Below are positions 8,176 through 15,066 of a stretch of DNA of 25,512 nucleotides, piece by piece. This DNA is from Bordetella parapertussis. Its GTDB lineage: Bacteria; Bacteroidota; Bacteroidia; Chitinophagales; Chitinophagaceae. The notes under the pieces were generated by a model that was not told where the DNA came from, searched no databases, and saw only the letters and a program-made list of their open reading frames with translations. Made by a program: the position numbers and the translations under genes. The stretch spans positions 1 through 25,512 of the forward strand of contig CALQJX020000035.1 in assembly GCA_943331005.2 (NCBI GenBank), in the 5' to 3' direction. Every line of letters begins with the position of its first letter. Position 1 is the first letter of the stretch.

Positions 8176-8223
8176 CAGGATAATTGTTTAGAAAGTTGCA
8201 CCAAAAAAATGAATTCCTGCTCT

Positions 8224-8262
8224 AAATGAAGCGCCTGCCCGGTTGGGGGCAGGCTTTCATTT
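8224..8262. terminator. Strong hairpin inside the Kdo8N operon
   Basis: A long stem, AAATGAA-GC-GCCTGCCC / GGGCAGGC-T-TTCATTT around a 6-nt loop (GGTTGG), lies in the 106-bp gap between the transaldolase/CBS gene and the kdsC-like gene. Flanking A/T-rich pairs supply a TTCATTT run on either strand, so it is terminator-like. Since kdsC and kdsB would lie downstream, it may act as a partial terminator, an attenuator or an RNA-stability element. No consensus promoter was seen between it and kdsC. Confidence 0.6.
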
Positions 8263-8281
8263 ATAAAGTACTTTATGTTGA

Positions 8282-9295
8282 TCAATATGCTTTCAGATCC
8301 TGAATATCGAGCATGCCTACCGGCTTGCCATTTTCTGTAGCCAGGATAGTATCAACTTTCATTTTATTGAAGATACCTGCTGCTTCATTCAGCAAAGAGT
8401 TTACATCTACGCTGATAGGCGCTTTGTATTCGAGGCTGCCGATCTTTTTGTCAAGAATGTGTTCGCCATCGTTCTGCAGCAATCTGCGCAGGTCGCCGTC
8501 TGTAAACACGCCAACCAGGTCGCCACCATCGTTTACCACAGTAATGCAGCCGAAGCCATATTCTGTCATTTTAACGATAGCATCTTTCATGTTGCTGTTA
8601 GCATTCACCAGCGGGTTGATGTTGTTGATAGCGTCCTTCACCCTAACGGTCATGAGGCGCGTATCGCTGAGGAACTGTTCTGTACCGATAGTAGTAAAGT
8701 TGTTCTCAGTAAGTGATTTCAGTATTTTGAGCGGTACAGTAATTGTATGAGCGCCTGCAGCGAGTGCATTGCGTACATGCTCTGAGTTACGTACCGAGCT
8801 GAACATGATCTTGGTATCATAGTCATAGCGCTGCACTGCTTTTACGCATTGTTCTACCAGTGCTACTGCATCATGCCCCTGATCCTGCAGCCTGCCAACC
8901 AGTGGACAAACATAGCTTGCACCTGCCTGCATAGCCATATAGGCCTGCTGCAAAGTGTAAACCAGGTGTACGTTTACCAGTAAGCCCTGATTGCGGAGCA
9001 TTTTACAAGCCCTTAGGCCTTCCAGAGATACCGGTATCTTGAAAACTGTTCTCTTTGGGTCGAGTCCCAGTTCCAGCTGGCGAACAGCTTCTTTTACCAC
9101 GTCTTCGGCAGTATTGCCGAGTGCTTCGATCTGAAGTACAGGGACCATTTTAGACAGCTTTACGATAGTGCCATCTATGTCTGTGATACCCTCGCGCTGC
9201 ATGAAAGTGGGGGTAGTGGTGAGTCCTGTAAGGAAACCAAGCTTAAAGCCTTCTTCTATTTCTTTAAGATTGGCTGAGTCAAGATATAATTCCAT
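8282..9295 (-). CDS. Transaldolase/F6P-aldolase domain fused to KdsD-type CBS pair
   Basis: A 337-residue fusion. Residues 1-215 are a class I aldolase of the fructose-6-phosphate aldolase/small transaldolase family: MELYLDSA start, Asp6, Glu57, the Schiff-base Lys86 in VFKIPVSLEGL, Arg135, Ser167. Residues 230-337 are two CBS domains whose VGVFTDGDLRRLL (261-273) and GMLDIQDL (327-334) closely resemble the C-terminal CBS pair of arabinose-5-phosphate isomerase KdsD (GIFTDGDLRR, GVLHMHDL). Unusual residues: the family's TTNP asparagine is Thr28, E. coli FSA Thr109 corresponds to His110, and Tyr131 to Leu132. It sits between kdsA and kdsC-like genes, where A5P supply is needed and no kdsD is present. 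Proposed role: A5P formation or its control (inference). Alternatives: transaldolase of the pentose pathway or a regulatory protein. Confidence 0.85.
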   Translation of the reverse strand: MELYLDSANLKEIEEGFKLGFLTGLTTTPTFMQREGITDIDGTIVKLSKMVPVLQIEALGNTAEDVVKEAVRQLELGLDPKRTVFKIPVSLEGLRACKMLRNQGLLVNVHLVYTLQQAYMAMQAGASYVCPLVGRLQDQGHDAVALVEQCVKAVQRYDYDTKIMFSSVRNSEHVRNALAAGAHTITVPLKILKSLTENNFTTIGTEQFLSDTRLMTVRVKDAINNINPLVNANSNMKDAIVKMTEYGFGCITVVNDGGDLVGVFTDGDLRRLLQNDGEHILDKKIGSLEYKAPISVDVNSLLNEAAGIFNKMKVDTILATENGKPVGMLDIQDLKAY

Positions 9296-9412
9296 TTTAT
9301 ATTATATTGTGTTATTGCGATGTAAGATAATGCCTTTTTGATAGTTTGTATTCAATTCAGGTTCCAAACTGCCAATTTTAAGAAATGCCCAACAGTGCTG
9401 AAGCCGGCAGGA

Positions 9413-10249
9413 TTATTTGTTCCTGTATTTCAGCTCTACAGCGTGCAGCTCTATAAGTGGTTTCAGGAATTCTTCCAGTTCGTATACGCTCAGCTGGCTT
9501 GCTGCATCACAAAGTGCCTTTTCAGGTTCGGGATGCGTTTCGATGAAGATACCGTCTACGCCTGATGCAACACCAGCCCTGCTGAGTACAGGCAGGAATT
9601 CCCTGGCACCGCCTTTAGCGTCGGCACTTGGGATACCATATTTCCTGATAGAGTGCGTGATATCGAATACAACAGGGTAGCCAATATTTGACATATGATA
9701 GAAGCTACGAGGGTCTACAACAAGGTCGTTGTAACCCATAGTGTATCCACGCTCTGTGAGAATGATCTGATCATTACCGGCAGCGACACATTTTGCCACA
9801 GGGTGTTTCATATTATCGGGAGCAAGGAACTGACCATGCTTGATGTTTACCACCTTGCCTGTTTTGGCGGCAGCAACCATGAGGCCTGACTGCATGCATA
9901 GGTATGCAGGGATCTGCAGTACGTCGCATATTTCGGCAACAGGAGCAGCCTGATCGGGGTAATGGATATCTGTAAGGAGTGTGAAACCAAATTGCTCTTT
10001 TACTTTGGCCAATATAGCAAGTCCTTTTTCAAGACCAGGACCATCATAATAGCTGAGACTGCTGCGGTTGTCTTTGAGGAAAGAAGACTTGTAAATAACC
10101 GGAATATCCAGCTTTGCACTAACTTCCTTCAGTTTTTCGGCGGTCTTCATCATCACCATTTCATCTTCTATCACACATGGACCAGAGATAAGGAACAGCT
10201 TGTCTGCACCACACTCTATGTTACCGACCATTACTTTTTTAGCACTCAT
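9413..10249 (-). CDS. kdsA: KdsA, Kdo-8-phosphate synthase (metal-dependent type)
   Basis: KdsA condenses phosphoenolpyruvate with arabinose-5-phosphate to give Kdo-8-phosphate. The 278-residue length is usual. Motifs: LISGPCVIED at residues 20-29, where Cys25 marks the metal-dependent class (the non-metal E. coli type has Asn there); YKSSFLKDNRSS near 53-64; VNIKHGQFLAP near 134-144; FDITHS with a ligand His near 200; and FIETHPEPEKALCDA near 235-249, giving the ligand Glu and Asp. It starts at ATG (10249), 102 bp after kdnB, and is followed after 117 bp by the transaldolase/CBS gene. It is the enzyme that needs A5P, which makes its neighbour's fusion protein noteworthy. Confidence 0.96.
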   Translation of the reverse strand: MSAKKVMVGNIECGADKLFLISGPCVIEDEMVMMKTAEKLKEVSAKLDIPVIYKSSFLKDNRSSLSYYDGPGLEKGLAILAKVKEQFGFTLLTDIHYPDQAAPVAEICDVLQIPAYLCMQSGLMVAAAKTGKVVNIKHGQFLAPDNMKHPVAKCVAAGNDQIILTERGYTMGYNDLVVDPRSFYHMSNIGYPVVFDITHSIRKYGIPSADAKGGAREFLPVLSRAGVASGVDGIFIETHPEPEKALCDAASQLSVYELEEFLKPLIELHAVELKYRNK

Positions 10250-10292
10250 TATGTAATTTTTAAAAGTTTGACATTATTTAACTTGACTAAAC

Positions 10293-10328
10293 CACAAGGG
10301 GCACAATGTTTACACAAGGGGCACAATG
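10293..10328. repeat. Two tandem copies of a 16-bp motif between kdnB and kdsA
   Basis: CACAAGGGGCACAATG occurs at 10293-10308 and again, identical, at 10313-10328, a 20-bp period. On the transcribed strand this reads CATTGTGCCCCTTGTG twice, just after the kdnB stop. It could be a paired operator or a leader element of kdsA, or a drifted copy of the CACAAAGG-type repeats seen between Bacteroidota genes. Confidence 0.6.
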
Positions 10329-10351
10329 GTTCGGTTTGAAGAAAGAACTTC

Positions 10352-11431
10352 TTACATTCTCCTGTAGAGGTCTTCTATCATTTCTATTGTTACTCTTTCT
10401 TTCCAGTCGGTGCCTATGGCGTGGTTCCACATGTGTGGCAGGTTGTAAGCAACATGTGCCATGGCTGTTATCTGCTCAGGTGTCCAGTTTTTGCTAAGGC
10501 CGGTTGGCAGGGTAACATTGTGTTTCACCAGCATCTGCTTCAGTTCGTTCACTCCTTCGCCATAATAGTCCTCGAGGTGCTGGAAGGCGATACAGTTTGC
10601 ATAGCAATGTTTTTCGCCCAGTATCTTAGACAGACCATATGACAAAGCATGACATACACCTACTTCTGAATAGGTGAGGCTGAGTCCGCCCATCATACTG
10701 GCAACCATTAGTTTGTCATCATTTTCCGGGTTCTGTCCGGCATTTTCTCCAAGGTAGATCTCCCTGCAGAGTTTCAGTGCCTGTTCTGCATAGGCATGAC
10801 TGTAAGCATTGTTCAGTGTGCCCATTTCAGACTCTACGCAATGGATATAAGTATCCATGCCTGTATAAAGCCACTTGTCTACCGGTACTGTAGCCGTAAG
10901 TTCGCTATCCAGGATCACCTGATTAAAGATGGTCCAGTCGCATTTGAGCCCCAGTTTCTTTACAGGGCCTGTAAGTACAGCGGTCATAGATACCTCGGCA
11001 CCTGTACCAGAAATGGTAGGGATGCCCAGGTGATAGATGCCCGGTTTTTTGATAAGGTTGAGTCCCTGATAAAGTGTAGAAGAACCCTCGTTGGTGAACA
11101 TAAGTGATACTGCCTTGGCAATATCCATGATGCTGCCACCGCCAATACCTATAACACCTGCAGGCAGACCATGGTTTTGTAATACTTCGTCGCGCAGCTC
11201 ATCTATCTGATCTGTGGTAGGCTCGTTGGGGTCTACATCTATGAAGCGTATGATATCGCCCTGTTTGGCAGGTATGCGATCTTCGAGGTCTTTGCCTTTG
11301 AAGAAGTTATCAATAACGTAGAGGAAAAAGCGTCCGTTCTCGTTTCTTTTTTCTTCCAGTATGCTATCGAGCATGGAGAAACTACCCCTGCCGAAAACTA
11401 CCTTATCTATATTTTTGAAATTCTTGAACAT
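10352..11431 (-). CDS. kdnB: KdnB, Kdo 8-oxidase (iron-type alcohol dehydrogenase family)
   Basis: KdnB oxidises the C8 hydroxyl of Kdo to an aldehyde so that KdnA can aminate it; it was described with KdnA in Shewanella oneidensis. This 359-residue protein has the iron/zinc-dependent (type III) alcohol dehydrogenase layout: a Rossmann-like N-domain with GIGGGSIMDIAKAVSL (residues 95-110), PTISGTGAEVS near 138-147, and metal ligands Asp193 and His197 (GMDTYIH), His261 (GVCHALSYGL) and His275 (GEKHCYANC). It begins at ATG (11431), 55 bp after kdnA. The pairing with a DegT aminotransferase next to kdsA/kdsB is what distinguishes it from generic alcohol dehydrogenases. Confidence 0.9.
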   Translation of the reverse strand: MFKNFKNIDKVVFGRGSFSMLDSILEEKRNENGRFFLYVIDNFFKGKDLEDRIPAKQGDIIRFIDVDPNEPTTDQIDELRDEVLQNHGLPAGVIGIGGGSIMDIAKAVSLMFTNEGSSTLYQGLNLIKKPGIYHLGIPTISGTGAEVSMTAVLTGPVKKLGLKCDWTIFNQVILDSELTATVPVDKWLYTGMDTYIHCVESEMGTLNNAYSHAYAEQALKLCREIYLGENAGQNPENDDKLMVASMMGGLSLTYSEVGVCHALSYGLSKILGEKHCYANCIAFQHLEDYYGEGVNELKQMLVKHNVTLPTGLSKNWTPEQITAMAHVAYNLPHMWNHAIGTDWKERVTIEMIEDLYRRM

Positions 11432-11486
11432 GTTATGATCAAAAGTTGTTTTGCAAAATGGTGCTGTTCAGAACCGGTACTATGTA

Positions 11487-12692
11487 TTATGCATTCACTG
11501 GAAGTGCAGCTTTCACACAAGCAGCTATTTTGCCGGCAAGTGCTTTTACTTCTTCCTCTGTCCAGGTGCAACGAATGCCAAAGGATATAAGTCTGCCCAC
11601 CACTTCCTGAGATTTAGGAAGGTCGAGATTGTTATAGTCCTGAGGAGCACCAAGCAGCTGAACCGGAATTTTAGAAGCTGTTTTCAGCCCTTTGATATGT
11701 TCCCACTGATTGATGAAGTGATACATATTGGTGAACCAATAGTTGAAACCGGTAACGCCATTGTTGTTGAATTCGGCAACAGTGCGTTTAGCCGCTTCTG
11801 TATCGGGCAGGAGTAAGTTGAGGAATGTAGCAGAGTCGCCATCCGGGTCGGCCAGGGTAGCAAAAGAGATGCCTTCGGTCTGAGAGAGTATCTCAGTGAG
11901 CATTTGTTTGTGTTTCCTGTTTACCTCGCGTATGTGCGGCACTTTGCGGGTCTGCGCTACGCCTACGGCTGCATGCAGCTCGCTGATGCGGTAGTTGAAG
12001 CCCATGATAGGGTGCTGCTCCATGCCACGGTTGTTGCCAACATGGTCGTGACCGTGGTCTGAATAAGAGTCTGCCAACTTGTAAGTGGCTTCGTCGTTGG
12101 TAACAAGTACACCACCTTCGCCGGCTGTAGCTATTTTAAAGAAGTCGAAAGAGTAGCTGCCTGCAGTACCGAACAGACCTGTGCTGATACCTTTGTAGGA
12201 AGCAGCAAATGCCTGACCTGCATCTTCAACAAGAATGAGGTTGTTGTCTTTAACCACCTTCATGATGCCATCCATTTCGGCCATGCCACCGCACATGTGC
12301 ACCAGACAAACAGCTTTTGTTTTTGGAGTGAGGGCACTTTCTATTCCCTTTGCGCTGAGGCAGAGTGTTTCATCGATCTCGGCAAAAACAGGTATTGCAC
12401 CCAGGAACAGAACAGCTTCTATAGTTGCTATATAAGTGAACGGAGGCACAATAACTTCGTCGCCCGTGCCTATGCCTGATGCTGCAAGAGCAGTGGCTAT
12501 ACCGGCAGTACCATTGGCTATGGCGTGTGCGTAGCGGGCATTAGTGATCTTTTTCACTTCAGCTTCGAACTCGCGGGCTTTCCATATGCCATTGCGTTGC
12601 TGATCGTGGTTATATCTGAATAATATACCGGTTTCCAGTACATCATTGATTTCTTTACGTTCTTCGATTCCGAAAAGTTCTGTTCCGGGCAT
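11487..12692 (-). CDS. kdnA: KdnA, Kdo8N aminotransferase (DegT/DnrJ/EryC1/StrS family)
   Basis: KdnA is a PLP-dependent aminotransferase that converts the 8-aldehyde of Kdo into 8-amino-3,8-dideoxy-manno-octulosonate (Kdo8N), usually with glutamate. The 401-residue protein has the sugar-aminotransferase hallmarks: ANGTAGIATAL near residues 59-69 (phosphate binding), PPFTYIATIEAV near 83-94, VEDAGQAF (Asp157, binds the PLP pyridine nitrogen), and SYSFDFFKIATAGEGG with the PLP lysine Lys186. The start ATG at 12692 follows a consensus promoter and matches the expected N-terminus (PGTELFGIEERKEI). First gene of the six-gene Kdo8N operon. Confidence 0.91.
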   Translation of the reverse strand: MPGTELFGIEERKEINDVLETGILFRYNHDQQRNGIWKAREFEAEVKKITNARYAHAIANGTAGIATALAASGIGTGDEVIVPPFTYIATIEAVLFLGAIPVFAEIDETLCLSAKGIESALTPKTKAVCLVHMCGGMAEMDGIMKVVKDNNLILVEDAGQAFAASYKGISTGLFGTAGSYSFDFFKIATAGEGGVLVTNDEATYKLADSYSDHGHDHVGNNRGMEQHPIMGFNYRISELHAAVGVAQTRKVPHIREVNRKHKQMLTEILSQTEGISFATLADPDGDSATFLNLLLPDTEAAKRTVAEFNNNGVTGFNYWFTNMYHFINQWEHIKGLKTASKIPVQLLGAPQDYNNLDLPKSQEVVGRLISFGIRCTWTEEEVKALAGKIAACVKAALPVNA

Positions 12693-12713
12693 AATGTATA
12701 GATTTTAAGGTTG

Positions 12714-12742
12714 CAAAGATAGTAATAGGGTAGCACAAACAA
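12714..12742 (-). promoter_or_regulatory. Promoter of the Kdo8N operon
   Basis: On the minus strand TTG (12740-12742), an 18-bp spacer and TATCTTTG (12714-12721, full TAnnTTTG match) form a Bacteroidota promoter. The -7 box ends 21 bp before the kdnA ATG. It lies after the ligA stop codon, so the operon can be transcribed independently of ligA. Confidence 0.65.
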
Positions 12743-12830
12743 TTGTTATAATGCTTGCGCAGCACCTTGACCCTGCATAAAAAACGGTATTTATCTGGTT
12801 TTATTACCTATGTTGGTATTATTTCCTTTT

Positions 12831-14927
12831 TTATCCTTCTATCAGTGTGAGGAATTCCTGTTCTGTAAGAATATTGACCGTACCCAGTTTTTTAGCTTTT
12901 TCCAGTTTGGAGCCGGCATCTTCGCCCACCACCAGGTAGTTGAGTTTGCTGCTTACACCTCCCAGAATTGCACCGCCTTTTGCTTCTACCATTCCCTCGG
13001 CATCACTGCGTTTGAACTGGCTGAGGGTACCTGTGAACAGGAAGGTCTTTCCGGTAAGCGCACCATCGGTAGGTTGCTGGTTTTTATGATCATTCTTTAG
13101 ATTCACTCCGGCTTCATCGAGCCTTTCTATCATTTTTTTGTTCTCGATGCGGGCAAAGAAGTCGGACACAGAAGTAGCTACTTTGGGGCCAATATCCTGC
13201 AGGGAAGTTAGTTTTTCAATATCCCACTCGTAGAAATCACGGATGTCTGAAACGGCTGAAGCCAGTGTTTTTGCGGTTGTCTCGCCAACATGTCTGATAC
13301 CTAATCCGAAAATGACCCTGAAAAGCGGCTGGTTTTTAGAGGCATCAATAGCCTGCTGCAGATTGGTGACCGACTTTTCGCCAAAGCCTTCGAGGGTGCG
13401 CACCCTTGACCAGTCTATGTTATAAATACCCGGAATATCGGGCAGCAGACCCATGTCGTGAAATTTCTGCACATTGGCATTGCCCATGCTGCGGATATCC
13501 ATGGCGTCTTTGCTGGCAAAATGTATGATACGCTCTACCACCTGCACCGGACAATTGATGTTGATGCAACGCCATGCGGCTTCTTCCTGTACTTTTTCCA
13601 GCTGGCTGTTGCAGGCAGGACATTCTGCAGGGAAGGTAATAGGCTCTTCTGTGCCGGTACGTAGGTCGGTAAGCGGTTTTACGATATAGGGAATAACATC
13701 GCCGGCACGTTCTACCAGCACTGTATCGCCGATGCGCAGATCTTTCTCTCGAATGACATCTTCATTGAAAAGAGATACCGATGAAACGGTTACCCCGCCA
13801 ATAGGTACAGGGTCTATTTTGGCTACCGGAGTGATGGCACCAACCCTGCCTACCTGAAACTCTACCCGGCGCAGGATACTGGTAGCCTGTCTTGCCTTGA
13901 ACTTGTAGGCAACGGCCCAGCGCGGGTGGTGAGAGGTCATACCCATTTTATCCTGCAGGGCATAGTCATTCACTTTTATTACCAGTCCGTCAACTTCGAA
14001 GGGGAGATCGTCTCTGCGTTCTTCGAAAGCGGCACAATAGTCTATTACCTCCTGAATGGTATGGAATACCTTCATTTCTTTTGCGGGCGAAGGGAAGCCC
14101 ATATTGTATAACCATGAAAGAGAGCCGAAATGTGTTTTGAGCTCTTCGGGTCTTTCGGCACCGGGTTCCAATGTATAATCGCTGATGTGGTATAGTATGG
14201 CATTGAGGCCACGCTTGCGTACCTCGGCCGGATCGAGTATGCGCAATGTGCCAGAGGCTGCATTGCGTGGATTGGCCAATGGTGCCTGCCCTTCGGCTAT
14301 ACGCTGCTTGTTGTATTCTTCGAATACCTTTTTGTGTATCACTATCTCGCCGCGTACCTCCATCTGTCTGATGCCGTATTGTATGAGGCGGGCAGAAAGC
14401 GGAATGGATTTGATCTGTTTTACGTTTACGGTCACATCTTCGCCCATAACACCATCGCCACGGGTGGCACCTCGCACCAGCATATCGTTGTCGTATATGA
14501 TAGATACACTGGCACCATCGTACTTGGGCTCTACGCAATAGGTTATAAGATCGGTTTCGGCCAGTTCGCGGCACCTGCGGTCCCAGTCGGTAAGGTCTTC
14601 TGCATTGTAGGTGTTATCCAGACTGAGCATGGGCACCAGGTGGCTCACAGCAGGGAAACGCTCGCTGAGTCCCATAGCTACTCGCTGCGTGGGGGAGTCG
14701 GCGGTGATCTGTTTGGGGTACTTTTCCTCCAGGTGTTTCAGCTTTTTGAACAGGGTATCATATTCCACATCGGCAAGAACGGGTTCGTTCTGCACATAGT
14801 ATTTCCAGTCGGCATAGTTGATGACCTCGCGCAGCTGGTCTATAGTAGTGGTAATATCTGCTGCATCGTGTTCCAGTAAGTGTTTTGCCTGATCATACAA
14901 GCGTTTTTCGTCCTGAGGTTGGTACAT
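12831..14927 (-). CDS. ligA: LigA, NAD+-dependent DNA ligase
   Basis: LigA seals nicks in replication and repair using NAD+. Domains in order: Ia (YxxD-type region, DADVEYDTL-like), adenylation domain with the active-site lysine in VEPKYDGAS (about Lys135), OB-fold with VGAITPVAKIDPV, a four-cysteine zinc finger (CPAC...CININC), helix-hairpin-helix repeats (LEGFGEKSV, FGLGIRHVG), and a C-terminal BRCT domain (LTGKTFLFTGTLSQFKR to the end). I place the start at ATG 14927 (698 residues), because MYQPQDEKRLYDQAKHLLEH matches the usual LigA N-terminus; the frame is open for 14 more codons upstream, to an ATG at 14969. It lies upstream of the Kdo8N operon on the same strand. Confidence 0.96.
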   Translation of the reverse strand: MYQPQDEKRLYDQAKHLLEHDAADITTTIDQLREVINYADWKYYVQNEPVLADVEYDTLFKKLKHLEEKYPKQITADSPTQRVAMGLSERFPAVSHLVPMLSLDNTYNAEDLTDWDRRCRELAETDLITYCVEPKYDGASVSIIYDNDMLVRGATRGDGVMGEDVTVNVKQIKSIPLSARLIQYGIRQMEVRGEIVIHKKVFEEYNKQRIAEGQAPLANPRNAASGTLRILDPAEVRKRGLNAILYHISDYTLEPGAERPEELKTHFGSLSWLYNMGFPSPAKEMKVFHTIQEVIDYCAAFEERRDDLPFEVDGLVIKVNDYALQDKMGMTSHHPRWAVAYKFKARQATSILRRVEFQVGRVGAITPVAKIDPVPIGGVTVSSVSLFNEDVIREKDLRIGDTVLVERAGDVIPYIVKPLTDLRTGTEEPITFPAECPACNSQLEKVQEEAAWRCININCPVQVVERIIHFASKDAMDIRSMGNANVQKFHDMGLLPDIPGIYNIDWSRVRTLEGFGEKSVTNLQQAIDASKNQPLFRVIFGLGIRHVGETTAKTLASAVSDIRDFYEWDIEKLTSLQDIGPKVATSVSDFFARIENKKMIERLDEAGVNLKNDHKNQQPTDGALTGKTFLFTGTLSQFKRSDAEGMVEAKGGAILGGVSSKLNYLVVGEDAGSKLEKAKKLGTVNILTEQEFLTLIEG

Positions 14928-15011
14928 GGCTGCAAAATACTGCATCGGGCGGTAATGGCAAAAGCGCAAAATGATACGCCGTAGCTAAGAGTAGATATGG
15001 TATGAAAATGA

Positions 15012-15044
15012 CAAGAGCGGCGGGAAGTGAATCCGCCGCTCTTG
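15012..15044. terminator. Terminator hairpin after the S46 peptidase gene
   Basis: A 12-bp perfect, GC-rich stem CAAGAGCGGCGG / CCGCCGCTCTTG with a 9-nt loop, followed on the minus strand by TCATTTTC. It is 22 bp past the peptidase stop and upstream of ligA, so it separates the two transcripts. Confidence 0.8.
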
Positions 15045-15066
15045 CAGTATATGGTAATGATGAAAA

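Noticed and set aside
13990..14879. Long open frames on both strands within ligA
   Set aside because: Their translations are low-complexity or arginine/histidine-rich and overlap the catalytic part of LigA, whose motifs are intact.
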